Origin: an uncultured Sulfitobacter sp.
Lineage (GTDB): Bacteria > Pseudomonadota > Alphaproteobacteria > Rhodobacterales > Rhodobacteraceae
Reading direction: 5' to 3'
DNA length: 64,000 nucleotides
NCBI GenBank assembly: GCA_937928635.1
Contig: CALFWM010000048.1
Coordinates: forward strand, 1 to 64,000
Shown here one piece after another: positions 56,801 through 64,000 of the stretch; the stretch's first letter is position 1, and each line of letters starts with the position of its first letter. Below the pieces are notes generated by a model. That model was given only the letters and a program-made list of their open reading frames with translations, made no database searches and was not told the origin of the DNA. Position numbers and translations under genes: made by a program.

Positions 56801-57211
56801 CTCAAGTGGAAAGCGTCGCAAAATCGCTGCACAAAAGGAATGGATGGTCTGAATTTTCAACCCACCGGGCGTTTCAATTGCGCGGGCAAACAACGTGCGC
56901 GCATCGCGTAGGTGGATGGGCTCAAGGTTGCCATCAATGCCCAATTCGGTAAGGGCGGCGCGCAGGGCAGCGTCCTCTTTCATGGCCCATTCGCCCAGCC
57001 GTTTGAACAAGCGGTTTTGCATCTCTGACGCTGCCGCTTTGGTATAGGTCAGGCACAAAATCTGTTGCGGCTGCACGCCTGCCAGCAACAACCGTGCCAC
57101 ACGGTCCGTCAACACACGCGTTTTGCCAGAGCCCGCATTTGCTGTCAGCCAGGTGGAGGCATCCGGGCGCGCAGCCTCAATTTGGGCGCGGGTTGCGTCA
57201 TCAACCTTCAT
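53873..57211 (-). CDS. addA: Double-strand break repair helicase-nuclease AddA
   Basis: This 1112-residue UvrD-like helicase with a C-terminal RecB-type nuclease resects DNA ends for recombination. Walker A TANAGSGKTRVLTDRV starts the helicase, with VDEAQDTSPTQW and VGDKKQSIYSFQGADP in the core. The nuclease end shows ILAVDFKTNRVVP. ATG overlaps the addB stop by four bases. Confidence 0.95.
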   Translation of the reverse strand: MKVDDATRAQIEAARPDASTWLTANAGSGKTRVLTDRVARLLLAGVQPQQILCLTYTKAAASEMQNRLFKRLGEWAMKEDAALRAALTELGIDGNLEPIHLRDARTLFARAIETPGGLKIQTIHSFCAAILRRFPLEAGVSPQFTEIEDRAADLLRADIVNDMAEGPDAPLVADLAHHYTGEDFASLTKAIIGKRDAFLNAATWSDILALFGQPPDLSRQLIEQQVFDGSEAKMIAEMVPHMLAKGGNDAKTGAQLASLGTLSFDSLPVLEKVFLTGSGAKVPFSAKIGSFPAKQTQKLIAHLMVDLDDLMARVEQARDARLSLNAAIRTQALHNFANVFVRRYEAAKQARGWLDFDDLILKTRTLLSDPNVAAWVLYRIDGGIDHILVDEAQDTSPTQWDVIEKLTDEFYSGDGVQPEKERTLFVVGDKKQSIYSFQGADPDEFDRKAGVFEQKVRDANQLFQNRSLDYSFRSSSAILRAVDQAFDPRVQEGLDKQTHHLAFKGDLPGQVDLWPIIEKAEDQAELEWTDPVDRRSDRHHTVILAEQIAARIKELTDGLHFIPDDGATKGTFVKRPIKAKDFLILVQRRGPLFVEIIRACKAAGLPIAGADRLKVGAEMAVKDLAALLSFLATPDDSLSLATALKSPLFGWSEQDLFTVAHYRTQDHLWQALRGLETYKQTLLTLNDLRDNVDFLRPYDLIERILTRHGGRGKLLARLGPEAEDGINAMLSQALAYERTDIPSLTGFLQWMQTDDLEIKRQVDSSSNQIRVMTVHGAKGLEAPIVILPDTGQRVISITDDIVMMDDVPVWKTSAADMPQPMVNTVDEMKAAQFRERLRLLYVAMTRAEKWLIVAAAGDLAKDGNDWYQITQTAMQHINATQAGESGILRFQVGDWDALPKGLSKPNLSTRALLEPIFTEPAQDPTPRMQTLSPSDLGGAKALAGAAGDETETAMQYGSLVHLMLENAGVGIPEHPDKEMQLRAQQEADEVLNDPALRDLFAPETLAEVSITADIKGHRLHGTIDRLVIKTDRILAVDFKTNRVVPSAPSACPDGLLRQMGAYALMLQQVYPDHHIETAILWTARRALMVLPHDIVSSSVQMALELDVTHQRS

Positions 57212-60165
57212 ACCAAATCCTCCGGGTTAGGGTCTGATGTGCCATCCCATTCCCCAAACCGGGCAAGCTGATCATAATCGCCACCAAAGCCATCCGTCTG
57301 GACCATCCGCCTTGCGGTAAAACCCTGTGATTTGGACAGGTAGGTCTCTAGCAAACCATGCAGTTTTTTCAGAACCTCCTGTGGGGGTTCCTCCTCCAGT
57401 GGGGCCGGAATTTCGACAGGCGTGTTGCCCAAACCAATGTAGGCCGCATGAGCGACGGGCACGGCACCTACTTTCTCAAAACCCCCCGCTTCGACCAAGG
57501 CCGCCTCTATCAACAGCTGTTTGTCAAAGTTCTTTTGTACCTTTTTGCTGGGGGGCGTGCCGGTTTTGTAATCATAGATCAGGGCATCGCCATCTTCCGT
57601 CATGTCGATCCGGTCCGCCTTGCAGGTCAGGTCAAACCCAAGATCACCAAAGCGGTGGGTGCCTTGGGCCGCATCCTCGATCGCGATGGGTTTTGAATAG
57701 TCCTGCCGCCGGGTTTCGCGCTGAATAAACCAATCGGCAACGCGTTCGATGCGGGCCAACCACATCGCGCGGGCGGCGGGCCAGGGGGTCTGCGTTGCCA
57801 AAACGTCAACCGCCACCACCAGCAAATGGGCTTTGCTGAGCTGAGCAGGATCTTTGGCAACATCCTTCACAAAACGTTCCATAATTTCATGCAGGATCGT
57901 GCCACGCATCGGCGCATCCGGGGATTGCACCAAGGGGCGCATCGCCCGCAGTTTCAGACTGTGTTTGGCATAAATTGCATAAGGGTCACGGATCAGCCGT
58001 TGGATTTCTGTGACAGACAATTTTCGAGGACGTGCCGCAACGGGGGGTCGTGGAGAGGGCCGAGCCGCGGGTGTTACACGACTGACCTCTTCCAAGGACC
58101 GCGCTTGCGCCAGCCATTGATCCCCCCGATTTACCATGGCCTGCCACGCAGCGGGGCCGCCATTGTCAGGCAGACCGCCCAGCAGGTTTTCAAGACGGTT
58201 CAGCCAACGGGATGGCACGGTTTCGGCATCATCAGAACGGATCGCACGGGTCAGCCAGACCTCTGGCGCGGCAATCGCTTGCTGATAGTCATGCGCGGAC
58301 AATCCGATGCGCCGTTCCGGCAGCAGCAGCCCTGCATCCGCCCGCATTTTGCGGTTCAACCAAGGGTCGGGCGGTGGGGGCTCTGGCCAGGTGCCATCGT
58401 TCAACCCGCCAAGGATCACCAGATCAGCGCCTTGTACACGGGCCTCAAGTGTCCCCCAGATCATCACATCCGGGTGCGGCGCATCGCGGTCGCGCACCTC
58501 CTCCGCAGACAGCAATGCACCAATCAGATCAGCATAATCCGCGGCTGACATATCGCCGCCGTGAGTTGCCTGTTCTGCCAATTCCTCCATGACCATACGG
58601 GCCTTATCGCCCGCCTTTTTCTTCCACAGTTCATGGTCTGAAGCGTCGGTTTGACCCACCGCGATCTGCTCAGCCAGGGCACGATGGGCAAGAACCCATT
58701 CTGTCAGGCTCCGCATGGCCGTGGCCTCTTGCGCGCAAAACGTCTTGGCCACCCAGGCGGTCCATGCCAAAAACGGTTCCGGTCCGTCCATGTGTTTTGC
58801 AGCACGTGCAGCGGCATTCATAAGGTTTTCAGGGTTCGGGTAGGGCACGCCAATCTGCCTGATCTGCTCCTCCAGCTGTTGGGTGAAAAGCTGGTGCAGG
58901 TTGCGGTCAACTCCACTGTGGGTCAGGGGATGTTTAAGCAGAACCAGCAGTGCTTCGGCGTCCAATTTACGTTTGAACAGCCCCGCAACGTGTCGCAAAA
59001 AACGGCCTGGCGGAGACAGGTGCAAGGGTGCGCCTGCACTGTCGTCTGGCAGGATATCCCAACGGTCCAACGCGGCGGTGACCTGCCGGGTCAGCATACG
59101 ATCTGGTGTGATCAAGGCAGCGGATTTGCCCTCCGCCACGGCCTTGCGCAAGCGAAGCGCGATTGTCAGCGCCTCAACCCGTGGCGTTGGGGCATGGACC
59201 AGCGTTAGATCTGTCGTGGCCCCTTTCAGATCGTCAAGTTTTGGCCCCTCGCTCAGCCAGGCGTGGGTCACGGGGGCGGGGCGCAGCGACAAAGACACCA
59301 GCTTGTTGCGGGCAGATGACGGGGCAGCAGTGGTTGCCCAGTTTTTAATGTCATCCCGGGCAAGGTGAAGCACCTGCATCAGGTTAAAAAACCGATATTG
59401 CGGATGATCCTCGGCAAGTACCTCATGATCGAGCGTGGTCCAGACGGCGGTGGGCATGTCAAAATCAAACCCCGGCAGCACCACGGCCCCTTGCGGCAAT
59501 TGCGCAACCGCCTGCATGAGCAGTGATGTGGTGCCGCGCGACCCGGTTGATCCGGCAAGGATAACCGGGTGTTGGGGCGGGTTGCTGGCCCAGTGCTGCG
59601 CGATACCCTGGACCATCTGGCGTTGGCGGGCCTCGGCGTCCGGTTGATCCGTGACCTGATCAAGATACTGATGCGCGATTGCCAAAAAGCGCTGCGCGCG
59701 GTGCCAATGGCCGGATTGATCGGTCACATCCAGCTGGGTGATTTTATCAACGCTTACGCCTTCCCCCTGCATTTCGTCGATCAGCGCGGCAAGGCTGTCA
59801 GCGAGGGCATAGAGTGATGTGCGCGGTGCCAGTGTTGGGTCGGCGGTTAACAGCTGCGAGACAAGTTGCACCAATTCCAGCCGACGCCGCAGGGGTGATA
59901 TTGCCGGAGGGAGAGGGGTGCCAGGCACCAGCGTTTGCAATTCCGTCAGCAGCCGGATACGTGGCAAGAACCCGGGCGGTCCGGTATCAAAAAGGTCACG
60001 CAACCGGCGTGCCATCCGGCGGGTGTTGACGATCAGATCAACGCGCGCCATCGCCTCGGGGCGTTGGCCGCGCAGCCTGTCGCGCAACCCCGCGATCAGG
60101 GCCGCTGGAAAGTCCACGCCGGGGGCCAGTCCATAGACCCGTGGTTTTTCTGTCGGGTCAAACAT
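57208..60165 (-). CDS. addB: Double-strand break repair protein AddB
   Basis: This 985-residue partner of AddA has an inactivated-helicase-like N-terminus and a C-terminal nuclease (ALIYDYKTGTPPSKKV). The alphaproteobacterial type is recognised by order and size. ATG at 60165 with AGGA six bases ahead is preferred over 60171. The start overlaps murU, and the stop overlaps addA. Confidence 0.92.
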   Translation of the reverse strand: MFDPTEKPRVYGLAPGVDFPAALIAGLRDRLRGQRPEAMARVDLIVNTRRMARRLRDLFDTGPPGFLPRIRLLTELQTLVPGTPLPPAISPLRRRLELVQLVSQLLTADPTLAPRTSLYALADSLAALIDEMQGEGVSVDKITQLDVTDQSGHWHRAQRFLAIAHQYLDQVTDQPDAEARQRQMVQGIAQHWASNPPQHPVILAGSTGSRGTTSLLMQAVAQLPQGAVVLPGFDFDMPTAVWTTLDHEVLAEDHPQYRFFNLMQVLHLARDDIKNWATTAAPSSARNKLVSLSLRPAPVTHAWLSEGPKLDDLKGATTDLTLVHAPTPRVEALTIALRLRKAVAEGKSAALITPDRMLTRQVTAALDRWDILPDDSAGAPLHLSPPGRFLRHVAGLFKRKLDAEALLVLLKHPLTHSGVDRNLHQLFTQQLEEQIRQIGVPYPNPENLMNAAARAAKHMDGPEPFLAWTAWVAKTFCAQEATAMRSLTEWVLAHRALAEQIAVGQTDASDHELWKKKAGDKARMVMEELAEQATHGGDMSAADYADLIGALLSAEEVRDRDAPHPDVMIWGTLEARVQGADLVILGGLNDGTWPEPPPPDPWLNRKMRADAGLLLPERRIGLSAHDYQQAIAAPEVWLTRAIRSDDAETVPSRWLNRLENLLGGLPDNGGPAAWQAMVNRGDQWLAQARSLEEVSRVTPAARPSPRPPVAARPRKLSVTEIQRLIRDPYAIYAKHSLKLRAMRPLVQSPDAPMRGTILHEIMERFVKDVAKDPAQLSKAHLLVVAVDVLATQTPWPAARAMWLARIERVADWFIQRETRRQDYSKPIAIEDAAQGTHRFGDLGFDLTCKADRIDMTEDGDALIYDYKTGTPPSKKVQKNFDKQLLIEAALVEAGGFEKVGAVPVAHAAYIGLGNTPVEIPAPLEEEPPQEVLKKLHGLLETYLSKSQGFTARRMVQTDGFGGDYDQLARFGEWDGTSDPNPEDLV

Positions 60166-60844
60166 CGGCATTCCTCAGCATTTTTTCAGCAAGCTCAATC
60201 CCTGCCGGGTGGCCGACATCGCACCACTGTCCCGGATAGGTTAGCCCAAAAATACGGTTGTATTTGAACATCTGATCCCACAGCACATTGAGCGAGAAAG
60301 CCTGCTCCTGAATGGATTCAAGACCCTGCGTTTTGATGATCTGAACGCCGCCATACACCATACCCGGCCCGCGCATCAGCGTGCCCTTTGGGGACACCGT
60401 GAAATCGCCTGTGCCTGTGTAACCGACCGTTTGCGCGACTGGCACAGTCATCAACAGCGCGTCCATACGGTCTGGTTGCCACGCGCTTTCCAGTAGTGCC
60501 AGGGGGTTTGGCCCGGCCCAAATCGCATCAGCGTTCATGGTGAAAACTGGGTCGTTGCCAAGCGTCGGCAGGGCGTTGCGCAATCCGCCCCCTGTTTCCA
60601 GAATGTCGGGGGATTCAATCAGTGTGACCACCCCCTTGGGCGCGAGATGTTGAGCCAGAATATCCGGCTTGTAATGCAGGTTGGCCACAATCGGATCGCA
60701 GGCAGCAGATCTCGCCAAGGCCAATGCGTGGTCGATCAATGGCTTGCCAGCAACCTTGACCATCGGTTTGGGCTGATCTTTGGTCAGCTCCTTCATCCGT
60801 GTGCCAAACCCTGCGGCAAAAATCATCAGCGCTCTGTTTTGCAT
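60158..60844 (-). CDS. murU: N-acetylmuramate-1-phosphate uridylyltransferase
   Basis: This 228-residue nucleotidyltransferase starts with LMIFAAGFGTRMKELTKDQPKPM, the sugar-nucleotide loop (G-x-GTRM, PKPM). With amgK directly upstream it matches the AmgK-MurU peptidoglycan recycling route, which makes UDP-MurNAc from MurNAc and bypasses MurA. The assignment rests on the pair. The start overlaps the amgK end by 19 bases. Confidence 0.88.
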   Translation of the reverse strand: MQNRALMIFAAGFGTRMKELTKDQPKPMVKVAGKPLIDHALALARSAACDPIVANLHYKPDILAQHLAPKGVVTLIESPDILETGGGLRNALPTLGNDPVFTMNADAIWAGPNPLALLESAWQPDRMDALLMTVPVAQTVGYTGTGDFTVSPKGTLMRGPGMVYGGVQIIKTQGLESIQEQAFSLNVLWDQMFKYNRIFGLTYPGQWCDVGHPAGIELAEKMLRNADV

Positions 60845-61830
60845 TGGCTTTTCAGACGCTCCAGAAAATCAGGTGTTGGCGCAGGCAGGCTGGGGGTGAT
60901 CAGGTCAGACAATCCGCGCAGCGAAGGGTCTGCGAGATTGCGCATTACGTAGGCCCAGACCCGCGGGATCAGATCAATATATTGGGGTTTGTTATCACGC
61001 AGACAAAGCCGCGCAAAAATGCCCAGAATACGCAGGTTGCGTTGCAGCCCAAGCAGGGCGTAAGCAGACCGGTAGGCTGTCGGATCAACCCCCGTCGACG
61101 TGATATAATGCGCGATCATTTGCGCCTCAATCTCTGCGCTTACATCACGTCGCGCATCTTGCAAAACCGAGACAAGATCATACGCGCGATGCCCGGTTAG
61201 TGCATCCTGAAAGTCCAGCAAACCAACCCGCGCAACGCCCAGTCGTTCTGGAAGCCACAGCAGGTTTTCCGCATGATAATCCCGCAGGATTGTCACCTTT
61301 GGCGCGTCGTCCAATGTGGTTGCAAGCGGGTGAAAGATGTCGTGAAATTCTCGCTGTGCCGCGGTGCCAGCGCTGGGCGCGTACCATTCAAAAACCGGGG
61401 CGGTCATATCCGTCAGCCAATCCGCATTGCAGTTTGGCAGGTCCAATGCGGGTTTTGTGTGCAGGTGGATCAATACATCTGTTGCGGCACGATAGAGCGG
61501 CAGTTGAAGGGTTGGGTTTGCAGCCATCAATTGGGCAAAGAGGTCATCCCCCAAATCTTCGATCAACAGAAACCCGTTGTCGCTGTCCGTGTTGAAAATC
61601 TGCGGCGGGCTAAGACCATGAGACAGCAGATACTCAGCGATATGGACAAAGGGGCGCACGTCTTCGCCTTTTTCCGGGTCGGCATCCATCACGATGGCCG
61701 TGGTTCCATCCGGTTTGCTCAGCCGTTCATAGCGACGTTGAGAGGCATCGCCAGCAACCTTATTGCGTCGGGCGGCTTTCCAACCGGTCTGGCGGATAAA
61801 GTCAGCGGCAGATTTCTCGCGCGCGCTCAT
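60826..61830 (-). CDS. amgK: N-acetylmuramate/GlcNAc anomeric kinase AmgK
   Basis: This 334-residue APH-fold kinase has TILRDYHAENLLWLPER (catalytic loop) and VGLLDFQDALTGHRAYDL, a pattern specific for the AmgK group. It phosphorylates MurNAc at C1 for MurU. ATG at 61830 overlaps the tsaE stop by four bases. The longer frame to 61875 lies in tsaE. Confidence 0.9.
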   Translation of the reverse strand: MSAREKSAADFIRQTGWKAARRNKVAGDASQRRYERLSKPDGTTAIVMDADPEKGEDVRPFVHIAEYLLSHGLSPPQIFNTDSDNGFLLIEDLGDDLFAQLMAANPTLQLPLYRAATDVLIHLHTKPALDLPNCNADWLTDMTAPVFEWYAPSAGTAAQREFHDIFHPLATTLDDAPKVTILRDYHAENLLWLPERLGVARVGLLDFQDALTGHRAYDLVSVLQDARRDVSAEIEAQMIAHYITSTGVDPTAYRSAYALLGLQRNLRILGIFARLCLRDNKPQYIDLIPRVWAYVMRNLADPSLRGLSDLITPSLPAPTPDFLERLKSQCKTER

Positions 61831-62300
61831 GCCTGCCACCCGGCCAATTTTGCGCTCCACTTGGAATGATGCCATAGGACCGTCAGCCTGCGAGCATCTG
61901 CATTATCGCCGGTCATCAGCTCAAGCGTCAATGCATGTTCAGGTGCCAAATCACCCAGACGGTCGGGCCATTCCACCAGACAAATGGCGGTTTCAAAGGC
62001 ATCGGTTAACCCCAGCTCTTCGATCTCTTGCAGGTCCGTCAGGCGATACAAATCCGCATGCCAAATTTCCCCCACGGCGCTTTCGTAGGTTTGCACCAGT
62101 GTAAAAGTAGGAGAGGGCACATCCTCAAATGCAACAAGCTGTGATTGGATCAGGGCGCGGGCAAAGTGTGTTTTGCCAGCGCCAACGTCGCCGTTTAGCA
62201 GGATAACATCCCCGGGGTGTAACATCGAGCCAAGCGTTCTGGCATGATGTGCCGTGGCATCAGCATTTGAAAGTGAACAGGAAAGGCGGTGCGCAGACAT
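61827..62300 (-). CDS. tsaE: tRNA t6A biosynthesis ATPase TsaE
   Basis: This 157-residue P-loop protein is needed for N6-threonylcarbamoyl-adenosine in tRNA. The loop is NGDVGAGKTHFARAL, followed by PSPTFTLVQTYE and WHADLYRL. It is 38 bases downstream of the DivL-like gene and coupled to amgK. Confidence 0.94.
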   Translation of the reverse strand: MSAHRLSCSLSNADATAHHARTLGSMLHPGDVILLNGDVGAGKTHFARALIQSQLVAFEDVPSPTFTLVQTYESAVGEIWHADLYRLTDLQEIEELGLTDAFETAICLVEWPDRLGDLAPEHALTLELMTGDNADARRLTVLWHHSKWSAKLAGWQA

Positions 62301-62338
62301 ATCGCCATGCTTACTATCCGGGGCATGGGCTGCAAGGG

Positions 62339-63856
62339 TTAACCGACAATCAGACGCCGTGGTTTTGTATCTGGATCAAACGCGGCAGCATGTTGGCGGA
62401 ACTGCACCAGTGTTGACCCGGAGGGAAGGGGCACAAGATAACAGCGCAGCGGTGCCCCATCCACATGCCCCACGGGAATATTCCATGCCTGCCGTTCGCC
62501 AAATTCAGTCACGAATTCCTCGATAGAATTCCAGACCCGCGACGCCCCAAACCGTTCCTGCCAAATCGCAACGGAATCGCGGATCAGCACATCGGCAAAG
62601 CTGGAGTCAGGGTCCACACTCCACATGTCGCGGTAGGACGCGTTGCAAAACGTCAGGACACCGGTTGGCGAAAAGACCACCATCGCCTCATCCACCGTGT
62701 CAAGCAGCACTTGTCCTTGCTCAAGCTCAGCGCGGAAATTGCGCGTCAGGGTCATTTCGGCACTGATGTCTTCGATCAAAAAAGCGGTGGCCCCATCCGG
62801 GTGGGGGCGCCCTTTGACGTTGTAGGTTTGTCCCGATTCCAGTGTCCAGGTTTCCTGGTAGCGGCCATCCGTGGCCGCCGCAATCACACTGGCGATTTCT
62901 TCGCGCCAATTGTGGTAGTTCTTGGGCTCCGGCATCCGGCGGTTTTCGCGTAGCTGATCAAAAAACGACAGCATTGTTGGACGCGCGCTGAGGAAATGGG
63001 CGGGCAGTCCAGTGAGATCAACAAGTGCCGGATTAAAGATCGTCAGTTGCCCATCGCGGTCAAAAATGGCCAATCCGATCGACAGATGCGCAAACGTCTT
63101 GGCAAGGGTTTGCACAAAGTTGCGCTGGGTATCTTCGGCCACTGTCACGGCATTGATGCACGTGGCATGGTAAACCGTAACGTCGTCTGTTTGAACCGTT
63201 GCCAGTTGATACCAATCCGGTCGTTCCCTCTTCCCGTTGTTCAAAATCACACGGTTCGGGTGCTTGCAGTCGCTCTCTGAAAAAAGCGATCTGCCCGGGT
63301 CAACACGGCTACCGTGTGCCTGAAAGTACAGATTTTCATAGGCCTTGTTGTACCAACTGATTGTGCCGCTTTCATCCTCTTGCCAAACGGGATCAGGCGC
63401 ACTGTCCCGTATCCGCCGCAAGATTTGAAGTTCGGCCTGTTCAGCGCTGATTTCAGGTGCATGTGGGGGTGCGCTCAGGTCTTGCAGTAACACCCGGCAT
63501 CTTGGCCCTTGCCAGGTGATTTCCGCCTGATCCAGGCCACATCTGTCCAGCGCTTGCAACGTGGTATGACCTTGCAATCCTGTCCCCGGATTTGCCGGAA
63601 AATCCGGAAAACGTGTCAGCAATTGATCGCGCAGATCATCCCAGAAATGGGTGCCCGGTTCAAGAGAGAGCAAGGCCCGCGCCTGATCCGTTGCGTGGTG
63701 CAGCATGCCATTCTGGAACAACAGGGCGAGCGGGTCAGGGTCAATCCAATCCGTCGGCTCAGCACGTGGTGTTCGGGGGTTAGTCCACCACACTGCAAGC
63801 CCCACACAAACAAGTGCTGTGCAGGAAATCACTGTAAACTCTAACAGGTCAAACAA
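62339..63856 (-). CDS. PAS-domain protein, DivL-like, lacking a kinase domain
   Basis: This 505-residue protein has one N-terminal membrane span (LEFTVISCTALVCVGLAVWW) and three PAS-type regions: around residues 150-180 (VWQEDESGTISWYNKAYENLY), 265-300 (GLAIFDRDGQLTIFNPALVDL) and 385-415 (DEAMVVFSPTGVLTFCNASYR). No DHp or ATPase domain follows; the gene ends at RRLIVG. The placement upstream of tsaE-amgK and this architecture match the PAS protein DivL studied in Rhodobacter capsulatus, which affects CtrA and gene transfer agent. A CtrA-type box lies upstream. Confidence 0.75.
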   Translation of the reverse strand: MFDLLEFTVISCTALVCVGLAVWWTNPRTPRAEPTDWIDPDPLALLFQNGMLHHATDQARALLSLEPGTHFWDDLRDQLLTRFPDFPANPGTGLQGHTTLQALDRCGLDQAEITWQGPRCRVLLQDLSAPPHAPEISAEQAELQILRRIRDSAPDPVWQEDESGTISWYNKAYENLYFQAHGSRVDPGRSLFSESDCKHPNRVILNNGKRERPDWYQLATVQTDDVTVYHATCINAVTVAEDTQRNFVQTLAKTFAHLSIGLAIFDRDGQLTIFNPALVDLTGLPAHFLSARPTMLSFFDQLRENRRMPEPKNYHNWREEIASVIAAATDGRYQETWTLESGQTYNVKGRPHPDGATAFLIEDISAEMTLTRNFRAELEQGQVLLDTVDEAMVVFSPTGVLTFCNASYRDMWSVDPDSSFADVLIRDSVAIWQERFGASRVWNSIEEFVTEFGERQAWNIPVGHVDGAPLRCYLVPLPSGSTLVQFRQHAAAFDPDTKPRRLIVG

Positions 63857-63904
63857 TACGCGCTCCGAATCTTTGAAAGACTCCGGGACTCTTGGGTTAT
63901 TTGG

Positions 63905-63919
63905 TTAACAGTTGGTTAA
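63905..63919. promoter_or_regulatory. CtrA-type box upstream of DivL-like gene
   Basis: TTAA-CAGTTGG-TTAA is a perfect TTAA-N7-TTAA, 48 bases before the DivL-like start codon. It is well placed for control of that promoter, in either direction. Confidence 0.55.
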
Positions 63920-64000
63920 CACGTCGATTCCATGCGTGTTTTCACGGCGTAATGTGTTGGTTTTCCCCCATCGGGTTTAACGTGTCTGGTCGTTGCGTCT

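Noticed and set aside
1..64000. tRNA, rRNA, IS element, prophage, CRISPR or defence island
   Set aside because: I saw no TpsiC-loop signature, no long terminal inverted repeats, no transposase or integrase, and no array of spaced direct repeats. The content is core-genome.

Overview
The window is a stretch of chromosome from an alphaproteobacterium of the order Rhodobacterales (Roseobacter-type, moderately high GC). The evidence is the gene order around parB-parA-rsmG-mnmG-mnmE-rho-hemJ, the parS-bearing mnmG start, CtrA-type boxes, the comF-grxC-nitrilase-marR/ubiG block, and a kinase-less DivL-like PAS protein next to tsaE-amgK-murU-addB-addA-trxA. About 68 protein genes are tightly packed, with many 1-28 base overlaps. 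I see no rRNA, tRNA, insertion sequence, prophage or CRISPR array.

Layout. 1-9.3 kb: a cut peptide-type ABC solute-binding protein coupled to a prolyl iminopeptidase, ubiG, a marR-nitrilase-grxC-comF operon, a methyltransferase, ferrochelatase, an ankyrin relic, a 60-residue exported membrane peptide, and an envelope group (two L,D-transpeptidases flanking a CAP lipoprotein). 9.4-17.2 kb: an RNA methyltransferase and two half-size ABC exporters behind a candidate leader peptide, then cca, a Nudix hydrolase and hslO. 17.3-28.3 kb: a second Nudix gene, a REC-PP2C phosphatase facing an Hpt protein, an SDR, ilvA, a membrane protein, argG, a sulfotransferase, an exported msrA, a PfkB kinase and malic enzyme. 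28.4-35.3 kb: mutS, grpE-hrcA, and rph-rdgB-hemW.

35.3-49.2 kb is the replication-origin region. The chromosome-partition and rRNA/tRNA modification genes parB, parA, rsmG, mnmG, mnmE, rho and hemJ all run left. maf, aroE, coaE and dnaQ run right. Between them lies a 406-base gene-free, AT-rich stretch with DnaA boxes, an exact IHF-consensus site and a TTAA-N7-TTAA CtrA box, which I read as oriC. Two perfect parS palindromes lie inside rsmG and at the start of mnmG. Farther right are secB, fxsA, a Tim44-like gene, mltA, smr, an MFS gene and hslVU.

52.5-64 kb: an APH-fold kinase, trxA, and an overlapping leftward run divL-like, tsaE, amgK, murU, addB, addA. It combines peptidoglycan recycling, tRNA t6A synthesis and double-strand-break repair. 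A second perfect TTAA-N7-TTAA box lies about 50 bases upstream of the DivL-like gene. Together with the box at the origin and the REC-PP2C/Hpt pair, this suggests that CtrA cell-cycle or gene-transfer-agent control touches several loci here. I found no clearly novel defence or mobile system. The most rewarding signals are regulatory: oriC, parS inside coding sequence, the CtrA boxes, and a candidate 8-codon leader peptide ahead of the ABC exporter pair.
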